Source of the DNA: Marinoscillum sp964351885
Lineage (GTDB): Bacteria; Bacteroidota; Bacteroidia; Cytophagales; Cyclobacteriaceae
Reading direction: 5' to 3'
Length of the DNA: 64,000 bases
Assembly (NCBI GenBank): GCA_964351885.1
Contig: CAYGPP010000002.1
Span: 5,474-69,473, forward strand
The notes beneath the pieces were generated by a model. It had not been told where the DNA came from. It worked only from the letters and a program-made list of their open reading frames with translations, and did not search any database. Numbering within the stretch: position 1 is the stretch's first letter; every line of letters begins with the position of its first letter. The translations under genes and the position numbers were made by a program. Of this stretch, positions 7,303-16,142 are shown piece by piece.

Positions 7303-9651
7303 TCAAAACTCCACCTTATAGCTCAAGTTTGGAAATAAGCCTAATTGTGTTGCATCCATTACTTCACCAAAAAAAGGGTCGTAATAATTGTCAAACACAT
7401 TTTGGGTAGCTAGTACATTTTGCACATTTATAGCAACCGTAGAAGACGAGTGGGGACGATTTTTTCTGTAGTTAATTCCAAAGTCTATTCTGAAATAGTC
7501 ATCTAGTTTGTTGGTATTGTTCCTCGTATAATCTCGGATCGTATAGCCTGCTTCTATCGACTCATTCAGCATTATCGGCGCAGTTCTTTTCCCTCCCGCC
7601 ATGATGAGTCGGGAGTTTAGTCCTATCGTTCTGTTCTTGTTGCCCAATACGAATTCTTTTCCTCCAATCACATTGAAGATATAGCCTCCATTAAATACGG
7701 TGTTTCGCTTCACTCCATCAATGCCTGTGTACTTGCTTTCGTAAAGGGATAGCGTAGACATTAAATAGTAGTTGTCTGAAAATCGCTTGTCAATGGTGAC
7801 TTCCAATCCATAGTTTTCTCCAGTTCCTTTATTGGCAAGAGCTGCATTGGTATATCCATCATAAGAATTAATCGCAGAGAAAGATCTCAGCTCAGCTACT
7901 GAAGTAGTGTCAGATGACCATACAGGAACATCAGACAATTGCTGATAGTAGACCTCTGTTTTCACATGCCATTTTTGATTAATCTGATACTCATATCCCA
8001 ACACAGCATGCACCGCTTTGGTGAATCCTAAATCTCTATTTTGCTGAACTTTGGTTCCATCTTCCTGAATTTCATAGGCCAAATAAAGTGGTAAAGATTC
8101 CATTCTACTGTGTAGTCCTGCTCCCACATTGAACGCACCTCTTGGCGAAGTTTGCCATCTCAGACCTACCCGTGGCTCCACATAGGTCTGCTCATTGAGT
8201 GCGAAATGAGAAACATGGACTCCTCCGTTGAAAGTCAAATCATTATTGAATCGATGCTGCCATTGGGCGAAACCCTGATAAAAGTTAGTACCTCCCGACT
8301 CATCCAAAAACGTAACGAACTCTTCAGACGACCAGCGTTCTTTGCTCTCCAGATCATAATTGAGACGACTATAAATTCCACCGATTCGGAGCGTATTTTT
8401 CGCGTTGAACTTGTGATTGAGAAATGACGAGGCGCGAAAGCTATTCTGAATGATGCGCTCCTCAAACAGATCTACAGTGGCAAGCGAATCTTCCGTCTCT
8501 ATCTGGCTAGAACCCGAATAGGAAATGATAGATTCTAAGTAAGTCTCCTTTCCCAAATAAGCAATGTGAGTAATTCCACCGACACCCATTCGCTGCTTAT
8601 CTCGCTCGTTCCAATAGTCCTGAATGCTCGTGTCTTGTAAGTAGACGTAGTTATTATCTCCTCCGAGTCCCCAAATGGAGAATGATCCAAATTTTTCTGT
8701 AGGAATATGAAGTTTGAATGATAAGTCTTGAAAGGTCACTTCTTCTTGCTCTCCAAGAATGTTTAAGCCAATTTTACTAAATAACCCGAGAGTGGAATAT
8801 CGATAATTGATGAGGTAAGAAGCTCGACTACCTTTCTTTAGAGGCCCCTCTGAAGCTACCGCAACTCCCAAAAGTCCAGCTTGAAAAGCATGCTCATATT
8901 CTTCAGAATTTCCTTTGCGAAGGTTCAGGTCGAAAATTCCTGACGTAGCGTTTCCATATTGAGCAGGAAAAGCCGCGGTAAAAAAATCAGAACTGGATAG
9001 CACATTGCTACTTAGCATGCTGATGCCTCCAGCGGAGCTCCCCACTTCTGCAAAGTGATTGGGATTCGGAATCTCTACGCCTTCTAGTCTCCAAAGTATG
9101 CCTTTCGGCGAATTGCCTCTTATAACTATTTCATTCAATAAATCATCCCCTCCAGTTGCAACCCCTGCATAGGATAGCGCAGCTCTAGCTGGATCATCAA
9201 ATGTGGCTGCCATCCGACTTGTCTCTTCCACACTCAATGAAATAGCGCTAACGGTTGCCATTTCATTTTGTGCCCGACCATCGTCATTTCTGCTAGCCAC
9301 TATTTCCACAGCCTCTAATTCTTCTAGAGATTCGATGAGAGATAGATCAAGGACTACCTCCTTGCCAGACCCAACCAATACATTGGGAATGGATTTAGGA
9401 GCATAGCCCACGGAAGAAAATGAGACGGTATGTCTTCCCAAAGGAACATTGGAAATTTTATAAAACCCGTCCATGTCTGTTATTGAACCTAAGACAGGTT
9501 CCGCATTAGCCACAATAATTGTAGCTCCGATGAGTGGCGTCTTAGATTGCTGATCAATAACTCGCCCTTTGATGGTCTGAGTTAAAGGTTGTGCGATCAT
9601 CCCAATATTTACAGTTGTAAGCAAAAAAATGGTAATATATAATCTGATCAT
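7303..9651 (-). CDS. TonB-dependent outer-membrane receptor with CarboxypepD_reg-like domain
   Basis: 782 residues. A signal peptide (1-20) is followed by a carboxypeptidase-regulatory-like beta-sandwich (about 25-110, IKGRVIDQQSKTPLIGATI). Next comes a plug domain (about 130-245, NEIVIRGNSPKGILWRLEGVEIPNPNH), then a 22-strand-type barrel to the C-terminal aromatic YKVEF. It imports a ligand across the outer membrane using TonB energy. No SusD-like partner is adjacent, so it is not a standard SusC; siderophore, peptide or cofactor uptake are all possible. The gene stands alone between the Nudix gene and divergent rnhB, with 175 bp upstream. Confidence 0.88.
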   Translation of the reverse strand: MIRLYITIFLLTTVNIGMIAQPLTQTIKGRVIDQQSKTPLIGATIIVANAEPVLGSITDMDGFYKISNVPLGRHTVSFSSVGYAPKSIPNVLVGSGKEVVLDLSLIESLEELEAVEIVASRNDDGRAQNEMATVSAISLSVEETSRMAATFDDPARAALSYAGVATGGDDLLNEIVIRGNSPKGILWRLEGVEIPNPNHFAEVGSSAGGISMLSSNVLSSSDFFTAAFPAQYGNATSGIFDLNLRKGNSEEYEHAFQAGLLGVAVASEGPLKKGSRASYLINYRYSTLGLFSKIGLNILGEQEEVTFQDLSFKLHIPTEKFGSFSIWGLGGDNNYVYLQDTSIQDYWNERDKQRMGVGGITHIAYLGKETYLESIISYSGSSQIETEDSLATVDLFEERIIQNSFRASSFLNHKFNAKNTLRIGGIYSRLNYDLESKERWSSEEFVTFLDESGGTNFYQGFAQWQHRFNNDLTFNGGVHVSHFALNEQTYVEPRVGLRWQTSPRGAFNVGAGLHSRMESLPLYLAYEIQEDGTKVQQNRDLGFTKAVHAVLGYEYQINQKWHVKTEVYYQQLSDVPVWSSDTTSVAELRSFSAINSYDGYTNAALANKGTGENYGLEVTIDKRFSDNYYLMSTLSLYESKYTGIDGVKRNTVFNGGYIFNVIGGKEFVLGNKNRTIGLNSRLIMAGGKRTAPIMLNESIEAGYTIRDYTRNNTNKLDDYFRIDFGINYRKNRPHSSSTVAINVQNVLATQNVFDNYYDPFFGEVMDATQLGLFPNLSYKVEF

Positions 9652-9827
9652 TCGTTCTCAGGTTTTGTGTGTAGTCAGGGATATGAAAACTGAACCCTTA
9701 AATACCCTACCTTTTGCTCTGAAAAAAAAACATTAATTGAGCAAACGATCATTCCACCTCTCAAACTTTTCTCTTTTTTAAATGGTCGTATTCGCGTTTC
9801 AAAGCCTCTTTCTTATACTTTTACCGG

Positions 9828-10442
9828 ATGCTACTCCCATTTTTTCAAGAAGGAATAATTGAAGCGGGCTGTGACGAAGCTGGTCGCGGATGTCTTGCTG
9901 GTCCAGTGGTAGCTGGAGCGGTAATACTGCCTCCTGACTATTCCAACACATTGCTGAATGACTCCAAAAAACTCTCAGAGAAGCAAAGAGATTTACTCCG
10001 CCCTCAAGTAATAGAGGAAGCCTTGGCTTATGGTATTGGGGTGGTTTCTCCACAGGAAATAGACAATATCAATATTCTCAATGCCTCCTTTTTGGCGATG
10101 CACAGAGCCGTTGATCAATTGAAAATTAGACCGGAACTTTTACTCATTGACGGCAACCGATTTAAGGACTACAAGGACATACGCCATGAGTGTATAATCA
10201 AAGGTGATGGGAAGTACCTTTCCATAGCAGCGGCCTCCATATTAGCAAAAACGTATCGAGATGAACTTATGAGGAAAATGGATCTAGACCATCCCGGATA
10301 TGGCTGGAGCACCAATATGGGCTACCCAACAAAAGCGCATAGAGCCGCTATCAAAGAATTAGGTACTACGCCCCATCATCGGATGAGCTTTCAGTTGCTG
10401 CCGAGACAAATGGAATTGGTTGAGAATACACAGAAACGATGA
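9828..10442 (+). CDS. rnhB: Ribonuclease HII
   Basis: 204 residues, normal length. CDEAGRGCLAGPVVAGAVILP carries the first catalytic acidic pair (Asp-Glu), LLIDGN the third Asp, and GDGKYLSIAAASILAKTYRD the family block with the fourth acidic residue. The enzyme cuts RNA of RNA/DNA hybrids and single ribonucleotides in DNA. It starts a plus-strand run and overlaps the next gene by 4 bp (ATGA). TACTTTTA at 9816-9823, four bases before the ATG, resembles a -7 box with the final G replaced by A. Confidence 0.97.
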   Translation: MLLPFFQEGIIEAGCDEAGRGCLAGPVVAGAVILPPDYSNTLLNDSKKLSEKQRDLLRPQVIEEALAYGIGVVSPQEIDNINILNASFLAMHRAVDQLKIRPELLLIDGNRFKDYKDIRHECIIKGDGKYLSIAAASILAKTYRDELMRKMDLDHPGYGWSTNMGYPTKAHRAAIKELGTTPHHRMSFQLLPRQMELVENTQKR

Positions 10443-11080
10443 ATATCACCTCACGATTTGCCAATGTAAATGGTTCCAGAGAACAGCATTTGAATAAACT
10501 ACTTGCTCAAGAGATAGTCACCAACTGTGACTTAGTACTAATGGATGAGATTGTGAGCGTGCTATCATCGAATGTCAAAGTAGATATCATAGCAGATGCG
10601 CTGAAAGTGACAGAAATAGTAGGTGAATCATCTCCGGAGTTGGCAAGATCCACTTATCCAATTGTGATGAAATTGTTGGATCATCAATCCAACAAAATTC
10701 AGTGGCGAGCTATGAGCGCATTAAGCACTTTTGGTCATTTAGAATTGGATGTTTTATTTAATGAACTCGGGAAGATTCTCCAATTAATGGACGCTGGCTC
10801 TATAATCACGAGAGACCATGGGATCAAAATTATGATAGGACTGTATCAGAAGCAATGCTATCGAGAAGACTTAGCAAGCCTCCTCGAAGAACAGATGCTG
10901 ACAGCTCCTGACAATCAATTAGGGCAATATGCCGAAAAATGGTTGGAGGTCATAACGCTCAATGACCTGCCCCGACTAAGACAAATTCTTGAAAATCGAC
11001 TTCCAGATCTTACGAATCCTTCCCACCAAAAACGCATAAGTAGGGTCTTAAAAAAGTTGAACAAATATCAAAGTAGCTAA
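10439..11080 (+). CDS. HEAT-repeat-like helical protein of unknown function
   Basis: 213 residues with no signal peptide or membrane helix, predicted almost wholly alpha-helical. Helix pairs such as ARSTYPIVMKLLDHQSNKIQWRAMSALSTF and DHGIKIMIGLYQKQ look like HEAT/ARM-type repeats, which usually bind proteins or nucleic acids. It overlaps rnhB by 4 bp, so the two are translationally coupled. I do not recognise a named family and assign no function. Confidence 0.6.
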   Translation: MNITSRFANVNGSREQHLNKLLAQEIVTNCDLVLMDEIVSVLSSNVKVDIIADALKVTEIVGESSPELARSTYPIVMKLLDHQSNKIQWRAMSALSTFGHLELDVLFNELGKILQLMDAGSIITRDHGIKIMIGLYQKQCYREDLASLLEEQMLTAPDNQLGQYAEKWLEVITLNDLPRLRQILENRLPDLTNPSHQKRISRVLKKLNKYQSS

Positions 11081-11113
11081 GCAACGTTATTGCCCCAATC
11101 TCACTACCTAATT

Positions 11114-12019
11114 ATGTACAAGTTTCTAAAGTCTATTTTACCGATCACCCTATTCTTCATAGCTCTCCTTTTCTTTACTGAGGGCTTTGGGCAAGCAATG
11201 GATACCACCTCGTATTTCAGAATCGTTACTTCAGATGGCAATAGCTACCATGGAATAATCATGGAAAAAGCCCCTGAATTTGTACGTTTGAAAACTGAGA
11301 ATTTGGGAGAAATAAAAATCCGTTTCATAGATATAGAGGTCATCGAGCGATCATATAAATATGGAGAAGGTTCTAGGACGAACCGAATAGTCACTGGTGG
11401 TATTTCGGCGCACGAAACGAACAAATCCAGTAACTACCGAGACGCAAAAAACTATTTTTTTAGGTCGACTGGCTATGGTCTTGGAAAAGGAGAGATCTAC
11501 TATCAAAATGTCTGGCTTTTTTTTAATGAGCTCAACTTTGGAATCACGGACAATTTCTCTATTGGGTTAGGAATTATGCCTTTTTCGTTTGATGGAGAGA
11601 TCCCAGCATGGATGCAGGCCAAATTCACCCTTCCAATAGAAGAAGACAAAATCGCTTGGGGTGTGGGAACTGTCAATGGAGCGATCATAGGAGGCTTTTC
11701 TAATTTTGGACTTTTCTATACAGATATCACCATTGGCGATCGATCCAATCATGTAAGTATTGGGGTTGGTTCTGGCTATGTAGATGATGATTGGCAGAGC
11801 AAACCAGCTTTTAGTCTCAGTGGATCGCTAAAAATCACCAGAAGTGGCGCTTTGATCACAGAAAACTACATTTTTAACGAATACCTTATTTACTCATTTG
11901 GATTTAAACAGTCCTTCAACAAAGGCGCTTTCAATTATGGTATACTCTACTTTGAAGATGCCTTTGAGGGAGTTGCTCTGCCCTGGATCGGTTTGACTTT
12001 CTACTTAACAGACAATTGA
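11114..12019 (+). CDS. Predicted secreted/outer-membrane beta-rich protein of unknown function
   Basis: 301 residues from the ATG at 11114, preferred over 11090 because it gives a normal signal peptide (MYKFLKSILPITLFFIALLFF...GFGQ). Residues about 25-80 form a small beta domain (SDGNSYHGIIMEKAPEFVRLKTENLGEIKI) resembling an SH3/Sm-like fold. The rest alternates glycine/aromatic strands like a small barrel (NFSIGLGIMPFSF, NHVSIGVGSGY) and ends WIGLTFYLTDN. It sits 33 bp after the HEAT-like gene, and its stop overlaps the csaA start (TGATG). The family is unknown. Confidence 0.62.
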   Translation: MYKFLKSILPITLFFIALLFFTEGFGQAMDTTSYFRIVTSDGNSYHGIIMEKAPEFVRLKTENLGEIKIRFIDIEVIERSYKYGEGSRTNRIVTGGISAHETNKSSNYRDAKNYFFRSTGYGLGKGEIYYQNVWLFFNELNFGITDNFSIGLGIMPFSFDGEIPAWMQAKFTLPIEEDKIAWGVGTVNGAIIGGFSNFGLFYTDITIGDRSNHVSIGVGSGYVDDDWQSKPAFSLSGSLKITRSGALITENYIFNEYLIYSFGFKQSFNKGAFNYGILYFEDAFEGVALPWIGLTFYLTDN

Positions 12020-12363
12020 TGTCTATCAAGCCTGAAATTTCGTGGGACAAATTCGAAGCGCTTGATTTGAGGATAGGTACGATCGTTTCGGCCGAATCAT
12101 TTCCAGAAGCTCGAAAACCAGCGTATAAACTGACCATCGATTTTGGTGATCAGATTGGTATTAAGAAAAGCTCTGCTCAAATCACAGACCGCTATTCAAT
12201 AGATGAACTAAAAGGCAAACAAATTATAGCGGTCGTGAATTTCTCTCCAAAGCAAATCGGACCTTTCGTAAGCCACTGTCTGGTGATGGGGGTTTACTCG
12301 GAAAGCGGTGTGGTGCTTCTGATACCAGAAAGTGATATGCAGAATGGAGCTAAAATCGGCTGA
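12019..12363 (+). CDS. csaA: CsaA-type tRNA-binding-domain chaperone
   Basis: 114 residues. The OB-fold tRNA-binding domain covers nearly the whole chain, with FEALDLRIGTIVSAESFPEARKPAYKLTIDFG, SSAQIT and VVNFSPKQIGPF, which are hallmarks of CsaA/Trbp111. CsaA homologues form dimers and act as export-related chaperones in Bacillus; the role in Bacteroidota is inferred. The ATG at 12019 overlaps the previous stop by one base. A TTG at 12016 is the only other upstream option. Confidence 0.88.
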   Translation: MSIKPEISWDKFEALDLRIGTIVSAESFPEARKPAYKLTIDFGDQIGIKKSSAQITDRYSIDELKGKQIIAVVNFSPKQIGPFVSHCLVMGVYSESGVVLLIPESDMQNGAKIG

Positions 12364-12446
12364 CTTTCTCAGAATCCTAAGATCATACCTTCGATTATCT
12401 CTGAGAATACTAACTTCGAAGAAATTTAAACTAAGACCTTAGAAGT

Positions 12447-13223
12447 ATGTCAAACAAACATATTATCTCCTGGAATGTAAACGGCATCAGAGCCATCATC
12501 AAGAAAGATTTCCTCAAGGATATTGAAGAATTAGATCCAGATATTCTTTGTCTTCAAGAGACCAAAGCCCAACCGGAAGACTGTGAAAAAGCACTCCAAA
12601 ATCTCCCTAAATACAAGCACTACATCAATTCGTCCAAAGCCCGAAAAGGCTACTCTGGTACGGCCATTCTCACCAAAGAAGAACCCCTCAATGTGATCTA
12701 TGATCTCGGTGTAGAAGAGCACGATCAGGAAGGCAGAGTAATCACTGCGGAGTTCAAAGATTTCTTCTTGATAACTGTCTATACTCCCAATTCGGGTCAA
12801 GGAATGAAACGGCTGGACTACCGATCTGGCTGGGATGAAGTATTCAGAGATCACATGGTTGCACTCAATGAGCAAAAACCAGTTGTTGTTTGTGGCGATC
12901 TCAATGTCGCCCATCGAAAGATTGACATAGCTCGACCTACGGCTAACTACAATAAAACTTCTGGTTATACGCAGATAGAAATCGACGGATTGGATAGCAT
13001 CTTAGATGCTGGGTTTGTAGACACTTTTAGGAAGTTCTATCCTGAGGAAGTGAAGTACTCTTGGTGGAACTATAAGTTCAAAGCCCGTGATAGAAATGTT
13101 GGTTGGAGAATAGATTACTTCCTCGTAAGCGAAGATTATCAAGACGCTATAAAAAAAGCCGAAATCTACAATGACAGATTTGGTTCTGATCATTGCCCTG
13201 TAGCCATCGAATTAGCGGTATAA
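12447..13223 (+). CDS. xthA: Exodeoxyribonuclease III (AP endonuclease)
   Basis: 258 residues, normal for ExoA/XthA. It shows ISWNVNGIRA (Asn), LCLQETKAQ (catalytic Glu), VCGDLNVAH (Asp/Asn), WWNYKFKARDRNVGWRIDYFLVS and the terminal GSDHCPVAIEL (Asp-His pair). This is the EEP-fold active site. It nicks DNA at abasic sites and trims 3' ends during base excision repair. An 83-bp spacer precedes it, with two TAnnTTCG-like boxes (12386-12393 and 12411-12418) that may serve as promoters. Confidence 0.96.
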   Translation: MSNKHIISWNVNGIRAIIKKDFLKDIEELDPDILCLQETKAQPEDCEKALQNLPKYKHYINSSKARKGYSGTAILTKEEPLNVIYDLGVEEHDQEGRVITAEFKDFFLITVYTPNSGQGMKRLDYRSGWDEVFRDHMVALNEQKPVVVCGDLNVAHRKIDIARPTANYNKTSGYTQIEIDGLDSILDAGFVDTFRKFYPEEVKYSWWNYKFKARDRNVGWRIDYFLVSEDYQDAIKKAEIYNDRFGSDHCPVAIELAV

Positions 13224-13245
13224 CTTCATTAATCATGCACCCCTT

Positions 13246-14337
13246 ATGACAATCAAAAGAATTCCATTACACGATCTTCACGTCTCACTAGGTGGAAAAA
13301 TCGTTCCTTTTGCAGGTTTTGAAATGCCTGTGAGATATAGTTCAGATAAAGAAGAACACATGAAAGTTCGTGAATCTGTAGGTGTATTTGATGTTTCCCA
13401 TATGGGAGAATTCATGATCACCGGGTCTAAGGCCTTGGATTTGATCCAAAAGGTAACATCTAATGATGCTTCCAAACTAGTCGATGGTCAAGCACAATAT
13501 TCTTGTTTCCCGAATAGCGATGGAGGTATTGTAGACGATCTGATCGTTTATAGATTCGGTGCTGAAGAATATATGCTGGTGGTGAATGCTTCCAATATTG
13601 AGAAAGACTGGGATTGGGTAGCACAGCACAATGACATGGGCGCTGTGATGAAAGATATCTCTGATGACACAGCGCTATTTGCAGTGCAAGGGCCAAAGGC
13701 TCAGAAAGTCCTTCAAAAGCTCACGGAAGTGGATTTGTCCGAAGTTAAATTTTATCATTTTGCTCAAGGAAAGTTGGCAGGAGAAGAAATGATCATTTCT
13801 GGAACAGGCTACACCGGTGCAGGTGGATTCGAACTTTATGTACCGAAAGATAAAGCTGAATCCGTTTGGAAAGCTGTTTTTGAAGCTGGTGAGGAATTTG
13901 GCATTGCGCCAATCGGTCTTGGAGCGCGCGATACACTAAGATTGGAAATGGGTTATTGCCTTTACGGGAACGACATCACCGACGAAACTTCTCCACTGGA
14001 AGCCGGTCTTGGGTGGATCACGAAGTTTACCAAGGACTTTGTCAATAGCGATAACCTAAAGAAGCAAAAAGAAGAGGGAGTCACACGAAAACTGATTGCT
14101 TTCGCAATGGTAGATAAAGGCATCCCTCGCCATGATTACCCAATAATTGACTCTGAAGGAAAGGAAATTGGTAAAGTGACCTCAGGAACTATATCTCCAT
14201 TGCTTAATCAAGGAATAGGAATGGGTTATGTAACTCTAGGCAATCATACGATAGACAGTCAGGTATTCATTGCGATAAGGAACAAGCAGCTAGAAGCGCG
14301 CGTCGTGAAACCTCCATTTATATCAACCCAAGGTTAA
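13246..14337 (+). CDS. gcvT: Aminomethyltransferase (glycine cleavage T protein)
   Basis: 363 residues, full length. It begins PLHDLHVSLGGKIVPFAGFEMPVRY and shows VGVFDVSHMGEF, the folate-binding domain (TGYTGAGGFELYVP, LGARDTLRLEMGYCLYGND) and the C-terminal barrel (GTISPLLNQGIGMGYV). It transfers the methylene of lipoyl-bound aminomethyl to tetrahydrofolate. gcvH and gcvP are not in the window, so the system is scattered. It lies 22 bp after xthA on the same strand. Confidence 0.97.
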   Translation: MTIKRIPLHDLHVSLGGKIVPFAGFEMPVRYSSDKEEHMKVRESVGVFDVSHMGEFMITGSKALDLIQKVTSNDASKLVDGQAQYSCFPNSDGGIVDDLIVYRFGAEEYMLVVNASNIEKDWDWVAQHNDMGAVMKDISDDTALFAVQGPKAQKVLQKLTEVDLSEVKFYHFAQGKLAGEEMIISGTGYTGAGGFELYVPKDKAESVWKAVFEAGEEFGIAPIGLGARDTLRLEMGYCLYGNDITDETSPLEAGLGWITKFTKDFVNSDNLKKQKEEGVTRKLIAFAMVDKGIPRHDYPIIDSEGKEIGKVTSGTISPLLNQGIGMGYVTLGNHTIDSQVFIAIRNKQLEARVVKPPFISTQG

Positions 14338-14425
14338 TTAAGTGGATGGGTGAATGTAGGCGGTCATTGAAAATGTAGTAGCTACGATAAAACGAATATT
14401 GAAAAACTTAACTCTAGTTGATAAA

Positions 14426-15133
14426 ATGAGAAAAGTAGAAGTTTGCCTCACTCCTGAGTTGGTTCATCAGTTTGATTTGGGTGGAAAAATTGTTGTGGTT
14501 GTGGATATATTCAGAGCCACATCATGTATGGTTTCGGGCATGTCCAATGGCGTGAAAGCTATTCACCCTGTAGCGACGGTGGAAGAATGTTTCGCGCTTG
14601 GTGAGCAAGGTCTGGTAACTGCAGGAGAACGAAGCGGAGTGAAAGTAGAAGGATTTGATATTGGGAATTCACCGTTCGAATACCTCGATGACTCAATGAT
14701 AGGAAAATCCATTGCCGTAAGTACCACCAATGGAACACGTACTATTTTGGCCTCTTTGGACGCAAAGGAAATCCTGATTGGGGCATTTCTGAACTTAAAC
14801 GCTACAGCCGAGTATCTAGCCACAAAAAATTCAGATTTGGTAATTCACTGTGCTGGATGGAAGGGTACAGTAAATATTGAGGATTCGCTCTATGCTGGTG
14901 CATTGATTAATGCATTGAAGGATTCGCATGAGTTCGAAGGTGATCCTGCATTATTGGCTCACGAATTATTTAAAGCAAATGCCTCAGATCTTATGCCTAT
15001 CGCGCAGGCTTCTTCACATGCTCAGCGACTTTCCGGTTTTGGTGCTACAGATGACTTGACTTATTGTATGAAAAGTGACCTCTGCCAGATTGTGCTCATC
15101 TATAAAGATGGGAAAATTCTCCTAACGGAATAA
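14426..15133 (+). CDS. comB: 2-phosphosulfolactate phosphatase family protein (ComB)
   Basis: 235 residues from the ATG at 14426, chosen over a TTG at 14399. Residues VVDIFRATSCMVSGMSNGVKAIHPVATVEE, GERSGVKVEGFDIGNSP and STTNGTRTI are typical of ComB, a Mg2+-dependent phosphatase with a distinctive fold. In methanogens it makes sulfolactate for coenzyme M; most bacteria with it lack the pathway, so the real substrate is uncertain. No comA, comC or taurine/sulfonate genes are adjacent. Its last 12 bp overlap the convergent YciI-like gene. Confidence 0.85.
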   Translation: MRKVEVCLTPELVHQFDLGGKIVVVVDIFRATSCMVSGMSNGVKAIHPVATVEECFALGEQGLVTAGERSGVKVEGFDIGNSPFEYLDDSMIGKSIAVSTTNGTRTILASLDAKEILIGAFLNLNATAEYLATKNSDLVIHCAGWKGTVNIEDSLYAGALINALKDSHEFEGDPALLAHELFKANASDLMPIAQASSHAQRLSGFGATDDLTYCMKSDLCQIVLIYKDGKILLTE

Positions 15134-15406
15134 CGGCGGTACGGCTGCTTCGGTGATTTCAACACTTCCCCAGACATTTCCAGTGATGTATGGCTCTAAT
15201 GCTTTCCATTCTTCTAGCTCAGTCTCCGAGTCAAAGTTCATGACCATTACTGATCCAACCATTTGGTCATTCTTCATCATCGCTACAGCATAGAGCAGTT
15301 TCCCTTCGTCTCTAAGTTTCTTACCTCCTGCCAAATGCGCTTCACGGTTTTGCTGTCTTCGATCCGCAGCATCGGAGTGATCTTTTCCAATTACTAAGTA
15401 CGTCAT
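15122..15406 (-). CDS. YciI-like protein
   Basis: 94 residues of ferredoxin-like alpha-beta fold. It shows MTYLVIGKDHSDAADRR, REAHLAGGKKLRDEGKLLYAVAM with the conserved His, and GSVMVMNFDSETELEEW, which match the YCII domain. The family contains possible dehydrochlorinase-like or sensor proteins; the function is unknown. It is the last gene of a four-gene minus-strand run, 2 bp after the DUF2721 gene. Confidence 0.8.
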   Translation of the reverse strand: MTYLVIGKDHSDAADRRQQNREAHLAGGKKLRDEGKLLYAVAMMKNDQMVGSVMVMNFDSETELEEWKALEPYITGNVWGSVEITEAAVPPLFR

Positions 15407-15408
15407 GA

Positions 15409-15816
15409 TTAAAATTTATGCTTTGAGCCAAGTTCCATATCACTCAGCTCCAATTCCAAAGCCTTAGTTGATAGCTGAATTTCACGTAGGGAAATAATCA
15501 ATGAGAGCATGAGCGCCACAAGACTTACTCCAAAAAGAATATTTCCAAGATAGTACGTCTCCAAATAGATGAAAAACATAGCCAGTACGCACAGAGCTAG
15601 ACTAGCGACTCCAAAAAACTGCATAGACCGAATAAGGAAAAGTCTACGCCTCAAATTTTCCAATTGTCCCTCTAGTACCTTTTCGGGATTCTCTAGATAC
15701 ATTCTATGGAGCTGGCGTATGATGCTTGCTATGGCCAAAAATCGATTGGTATAAGCTAAAAGCAGCAATGATATTGCCGGGAAGAGTAAAGCCGGAGTAG
15801 TCAGCGAAATTTCCAT
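15409..15816 (-). CDS. DUF2721 family membrane protein
   Basis: 135 residues with three predicted membrane helices (about 7-28, 63-83, 90-110). A basic cytoplasmic-type loop contains ENLRRRLFLIRSMQF. The pattern LTTPALLFPAISLLLLAYTNRFLAIASIIRQLH is typical of DUF2721. The function is unknown. Its start overlaps the stop of the MazG-like gene by one base. Confidence 0.8.
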   Translation of the reverse strand: MEISLTTPALLFPAISLLLLAYTNRFLAIASIIRQLHRMYLENPEKVLEGQLENLRRRLFLIRSMQFFGVASLALCVLAMFFIYLETYYLGNILFGVSLVALMLSLIISLREIQLSTKALELELSDMELGSKHKF

Positions 15817-16142
15817 TAATGTAGTTTCTCATTCTCTTGATGCCTGGTAGCATCACGAGTGGTTTTCTTTTCAATATTCTTTTTCAAGGCAGTCGTAAGG
15901 TCAATACCCGTCTGATTGGCTAGGCATATCAAAACCCAAAATACATCCGCCATTTCATCTCCCAAATCTCGGTTTTTATCTGACTCCTTGAAAGATTGCT
16001 CACCGTAAGTTCTGGCCATAAGTCTCGCCAACTCACCTACTTCCTCAGTAAGAATGGTCATGTTGGTCAACTCATTGAAGTATCTCACTCCAGTGGTCTT
16101 AATCCATTCATCCACCTGTGCTTGGGCTTCTTCTATGGTCAT
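15816..16142 (-). CDS. MazG-like nucleotide pyrophosphohydrolase
   Basis: 108 residues, a single all-alpha NTP-PPase domain. The metal-binding pattern EExxE...ExxD is present as TEEVGELARLM and DLGDEMADVFW. Small MazG-like enzymes hydrolyse (d)NTPs to monophosphates, clearing non-canonical or excess nucleotides. The start codon overlaps the stop of the upstream lipoprotein gene by 4 bp, so the genes are coupled. The substrate is not predictable. Confidence 0.88.
   Translation of the reverse strand: MTIEEAQAQVDEWIKTTGVRYFNELTNMTILTEEVGELARLMARTYGEQSFKESDKNRDLGDEMADVFWVLICLANQTGIDLTTALKKNIEKKTTRDATRHQENEKLH

Noticed and set aside
7303..9651. The TonB-dependent receptor as a SusC of a second polysaccharide locus.
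   Set aside because: No SusD-like gene or glycan enzyme is adjacent, and its ends resemble other TonB receptor groups.
12366..12407. Inverted repeat TTCTCAGA / TCTGAGAA after csaA, as a possible terminator.
   Set aside because: The loop is about 26 nt and no T-run follows, so it does not meet intrinsic terminator criteria.
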